Below, piece after piece: positions 62,149 through 64,000 of a stretch of 64,000 bases of DNA. How positions within the stretch are numbered: the first letter of the stretch is position 1; every line of letters begins with the position of its first letter. This DNA is from Macrotis lagotis (taxonomy: Eukaryota > Chordata > Mammalia > Peramelemorphia > Peramelidae). The DNA lies in assembly GCF_037893015.1 (NCBI RefSeq), contig NC_133663.1:220189753-220253752 (forward strand), given 5' to 3'. The position numbers and the translations under genes are program-made. Under the pieces are notes generated by a model, which was given only the letters and a program-made list of their open reading frames with translations, did not search any database and was not told the DNA's origin.

Positions 62149-62365
62149 CTGTCTTTCTCGTTTTACTAGTTCTTCAATTGTTCTTTAGTGTATATAGCTC
62201 ATTAATAACAGCTTCCAGCATCTGATAGGCCCTTTCTTTGTCCTCTCTGGCTTCTGGCTCAGTGTAGTTTAATGTTGTTTTCAAATTGGTCACCTTTTTA
62301 GATGCTTTCTCTTTAATTGTTTCAACCTTTTGTAAATATTTCTGGAGTTTTTCAATGGTTTTGTC
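62149..62365 (-). CDS. Penultimate coding exon of the coiled-coil gene, one base out of frame
   Basis: Acceptor TTCCTACCCCTCAG, donor GTACTTTC. It reads DKTIEKLQKYLQKVETIKEK, then ASKKVTNLKTTLNYTEPEA and AYQMLEAVINELYTL, a Lys/Glu/Leu coiled coil. After that the frame hits TGA, while the adjacent frame continues RTIEELVKRERQ to the donor and enters the last exon in phase 0. The exon is 217 bp, one more than the 216 expected for a phase 0-0 exon. A run CTAAAGAAC at the switch suggests a single extra base. It may be a true disabling mutation, a sequencing error, or an alternative terminus. Splice sites and codon pattern otherwise look maintained. Confidence 0.7.
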
Positions 62366-62511
62366 CTGAGGGGTAGGAAGAGAACAATTATGATTCTGGC
62401 ATTAATATTTAAAAAGCAAATAAATAAAAGGGGAAGGGAACAAATATTTCTTAGTATTTACTAAGAGCAAGGCTCTGAGCTAAAGTACTTTGCAAAAATC
62501 ATCTCATTTAG

Positions 62512-62705
62512 AAATGCAACTTAAAACAACTATGAGGAACCACCTCACAATCAAATTGACTAAAATGACAAAAAAGGAAAATGATCAATGTTGGAGAAAT
62601 TGTGGGAAGATTAAGACATTAATGCCCTGTTGATGAAGTTCTAAACTAATCCATTCATTCCAATGAGCAATATGGAACTATGCCCAAAGAACAATAAAAC
62701 TGATC
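62512..62705 (+). mobile_element. L1 ORF2 C-terminal fragment
   Basis: 'AAATGCAACTTAAAACAACT', 'GAGGAACCACCTCACAATC', 'GACAAAAAAGGAAAATGATC' and 'ATGGAACTATGCCCAAAGAA' follow the sense order of the L1 ORF2 end on the + strand. Short 5'- and 3'-truncated relic in the intron. Confidence 0.75.
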
Positions 62706-62761
62706 ATAATGGCCCCTCTCTCCTATCTTGGTAGGTGTGCCATTTTGTAAAGCTCTCTCCC

Positions 62762-62912
62762 TTTTTTTTTTTTTTTTGCAAGGCAATGGGGTTAAGTGGC
62801 TTGCCCAAGGCCACACAGCTAGGTAATTAGTTAGCATCTGAGCCTGGATTTGAACTCTTGAACTCCTGACTCCCGAACTGGTGGTCTATCCACTGTGCCA
62901 TCTAGTTGCCCT
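62762..62912 (-). mobile_element. Marsupial tRNA-derived SINE
   Basis: Antisense, with a 16-base T run (its poly(A)) followed by 'GCAAGGCAATGGGGTTAAGT' and the head 'GTGCCATCTAGTTGCCC'. Lies in the intron of the coiled-coil gene. Confidence 0.92.
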
Positions 62913-62929
62913 AAGTTATCTTAATAAAA

Positions 62930-64000
62930 AAGAGCATTTTAATCACTGTGAACTAAATATTCATGAGTGATTTATAACAATTTTGGGGCTCACTTCAATA
63001 TTAATGTAAATCTCTTTATCTGATATTTTCCAGGAAGAACATATGAAAATAATGCAGGCAAATGGCTGGATTTCAAGTCCACTTTCTTAGTTTTCTTTGC
63101 TGGGGACATATCTCAAGGGATTTCTGGGAAGACTGGCCTGCAGTTGAGAGTGATTAAAATGTCTGGGGGTAGAAGTGACATAAAGGAGTGATTGCAAGGG
63201 TGGCATCAGTGGCCAGAACCACCCTGGACTGGCTGAGAAGTCCTCCAGGTGGGACATTTTCCCTGAAGGAGAGGTCAGAGAATAAAAGGGTGCCCTGAAG
63301 GAGGGGCATTTGGGTTCCCTCTCCAGGAATTTCCCTTAAATCTTAAATGGGGAAGGCTGCCTCCACACTTGAGGAGCAAGGGAGCCACTGGCTGGTAGCT
63401 GGAAGCCAAGGAAGGAAGCAGATTGGATCCAAATGCTGTGTGAGTGATTTCCAATGTTCCAGAGGGAGTATATGAATTTGTTCTTTGTCCTGTCTTATGT
63501 AATTGTCTGTGTTAAGTATTTATGGGTCTGGGGACTCTGTCTAAGTTATAAAATGGGAGAGCTGTTTCAGAAGGTAGGGCAGGAGGAAGTAAGTCTGTAG
63601 TGTTCCCCTCTGGAGCTCAGCCCATCCCTCACTGAGGTGTTAGCTGTGCTGATGGGTTGAGTTAAAGAGAAAAAACTGTGGTTTGAGGACAGGTTAGAGG
63701 AGAGAAAGAACTTTTAAGGGAAAGATTGAGAAGTCCTAGTAGGGAAGATTTCTGAATCTTATGACTGTCTGGGAAAAATTCCATACTTTCTCACTGGGAG
63801 GGCAGAAGGTTGTGTTAGTTCGGGAGGGGGATGGTAGACTGGAAGCAAGGCAGTCTTGATCCCATCTGACTTCTTGTTAAGACCTGAACTCTAAACTATG
63901 TCTGGCTGAGGTGTGCCTCACCCACCCATTGTGGTGGGCAAGAGGCATCAAGTACTGAAGCCTTAAAAGGAAAGAGACCCCACCACAGACAAGATATGTG
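62930..64000. other. Intron or flank, no gene recognised
   Basis: G+A-rich + strand sequence from about 63.1 kb ('GGAAGCCAAGGAAGGAAG', 'GTGAGGCACACCTC'). No exon of the coiled-coil gene and no repeat family recognised. An unclassified LTR is possible but unsupported. Confidence 0.4.

Overview
This is mammalian nuclear DNA, almost certainly marsupial. The SINEs with a tRNA-like head reading 'GGCTAGGTGGCGCAGTGGA', an ORF1-only half-L1 (HAL1), an RTE-tailed SINE and the L1 3' UTR type are all typical of marsupials. The tail 'CATTTGCCTTGCAAAAAACC' leans towards an Australasian species over an opossum, but I cannot fix the species.

Left part (1-15.4 kb). The + strand carries the last three coding exons of the adhesion GPCR ADGRG2 (GPR64/HE6) at 6,074-6,175, 8,833-8,985 and 10,600-10,784. 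All three have proper splice sites and matching phases, and they end at the conserved C-terminus. The introns hold a broken class I endogenous retrovirus (about 1.74-5.15 kb) lying inside an older repeat, plus MIR/CR1/SINE debris. The sequence after the stop is the 3' UTR and AT-rich intergenic DNA.

Middle (15.37-56.22 kb). A roughly 41-kb satellite-like array is built of about 60 copies of a diverged monomer of about 530 bp. Most copies run in one direction. A 0.87-kb segment at 30.2-31.1 kb and the last 4.7 kb (51.49-56.22 kb) are inverted. Multi-monomer higher-order repeats are visible, some of them carrying a co-amplified SINE. Each monomer contains an imperfect inverted repeat of about 80-95 bp. 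Interruptions include a 3.2-kb HAL1 with 13-bp target duplications, a 640-bp block of unknown origin, a 165-bp patch copied from the HAL1, and a compound insertion of an MVP (major vault protein) retropseudogene joined to a second, 5'-truncated HAL1.

Right part (56.2-64 kb). The array ends inside the reverse transcriptase of a minus-strand L1 that keeps its 5' end but lacks most of the endonuclease. Beyond it, on the minus strand, are the last two coding exons of a host coiled-coil gene I cannot name (62,149-62,365 and 60,068-60,244). The penultimate exon is one base out of frame. This gene is tail-to-tail with ADGRG2 and the array fills the space between them. No bacterial-type features, CRISPR arrays, tRNA or rRNA genes were seen.
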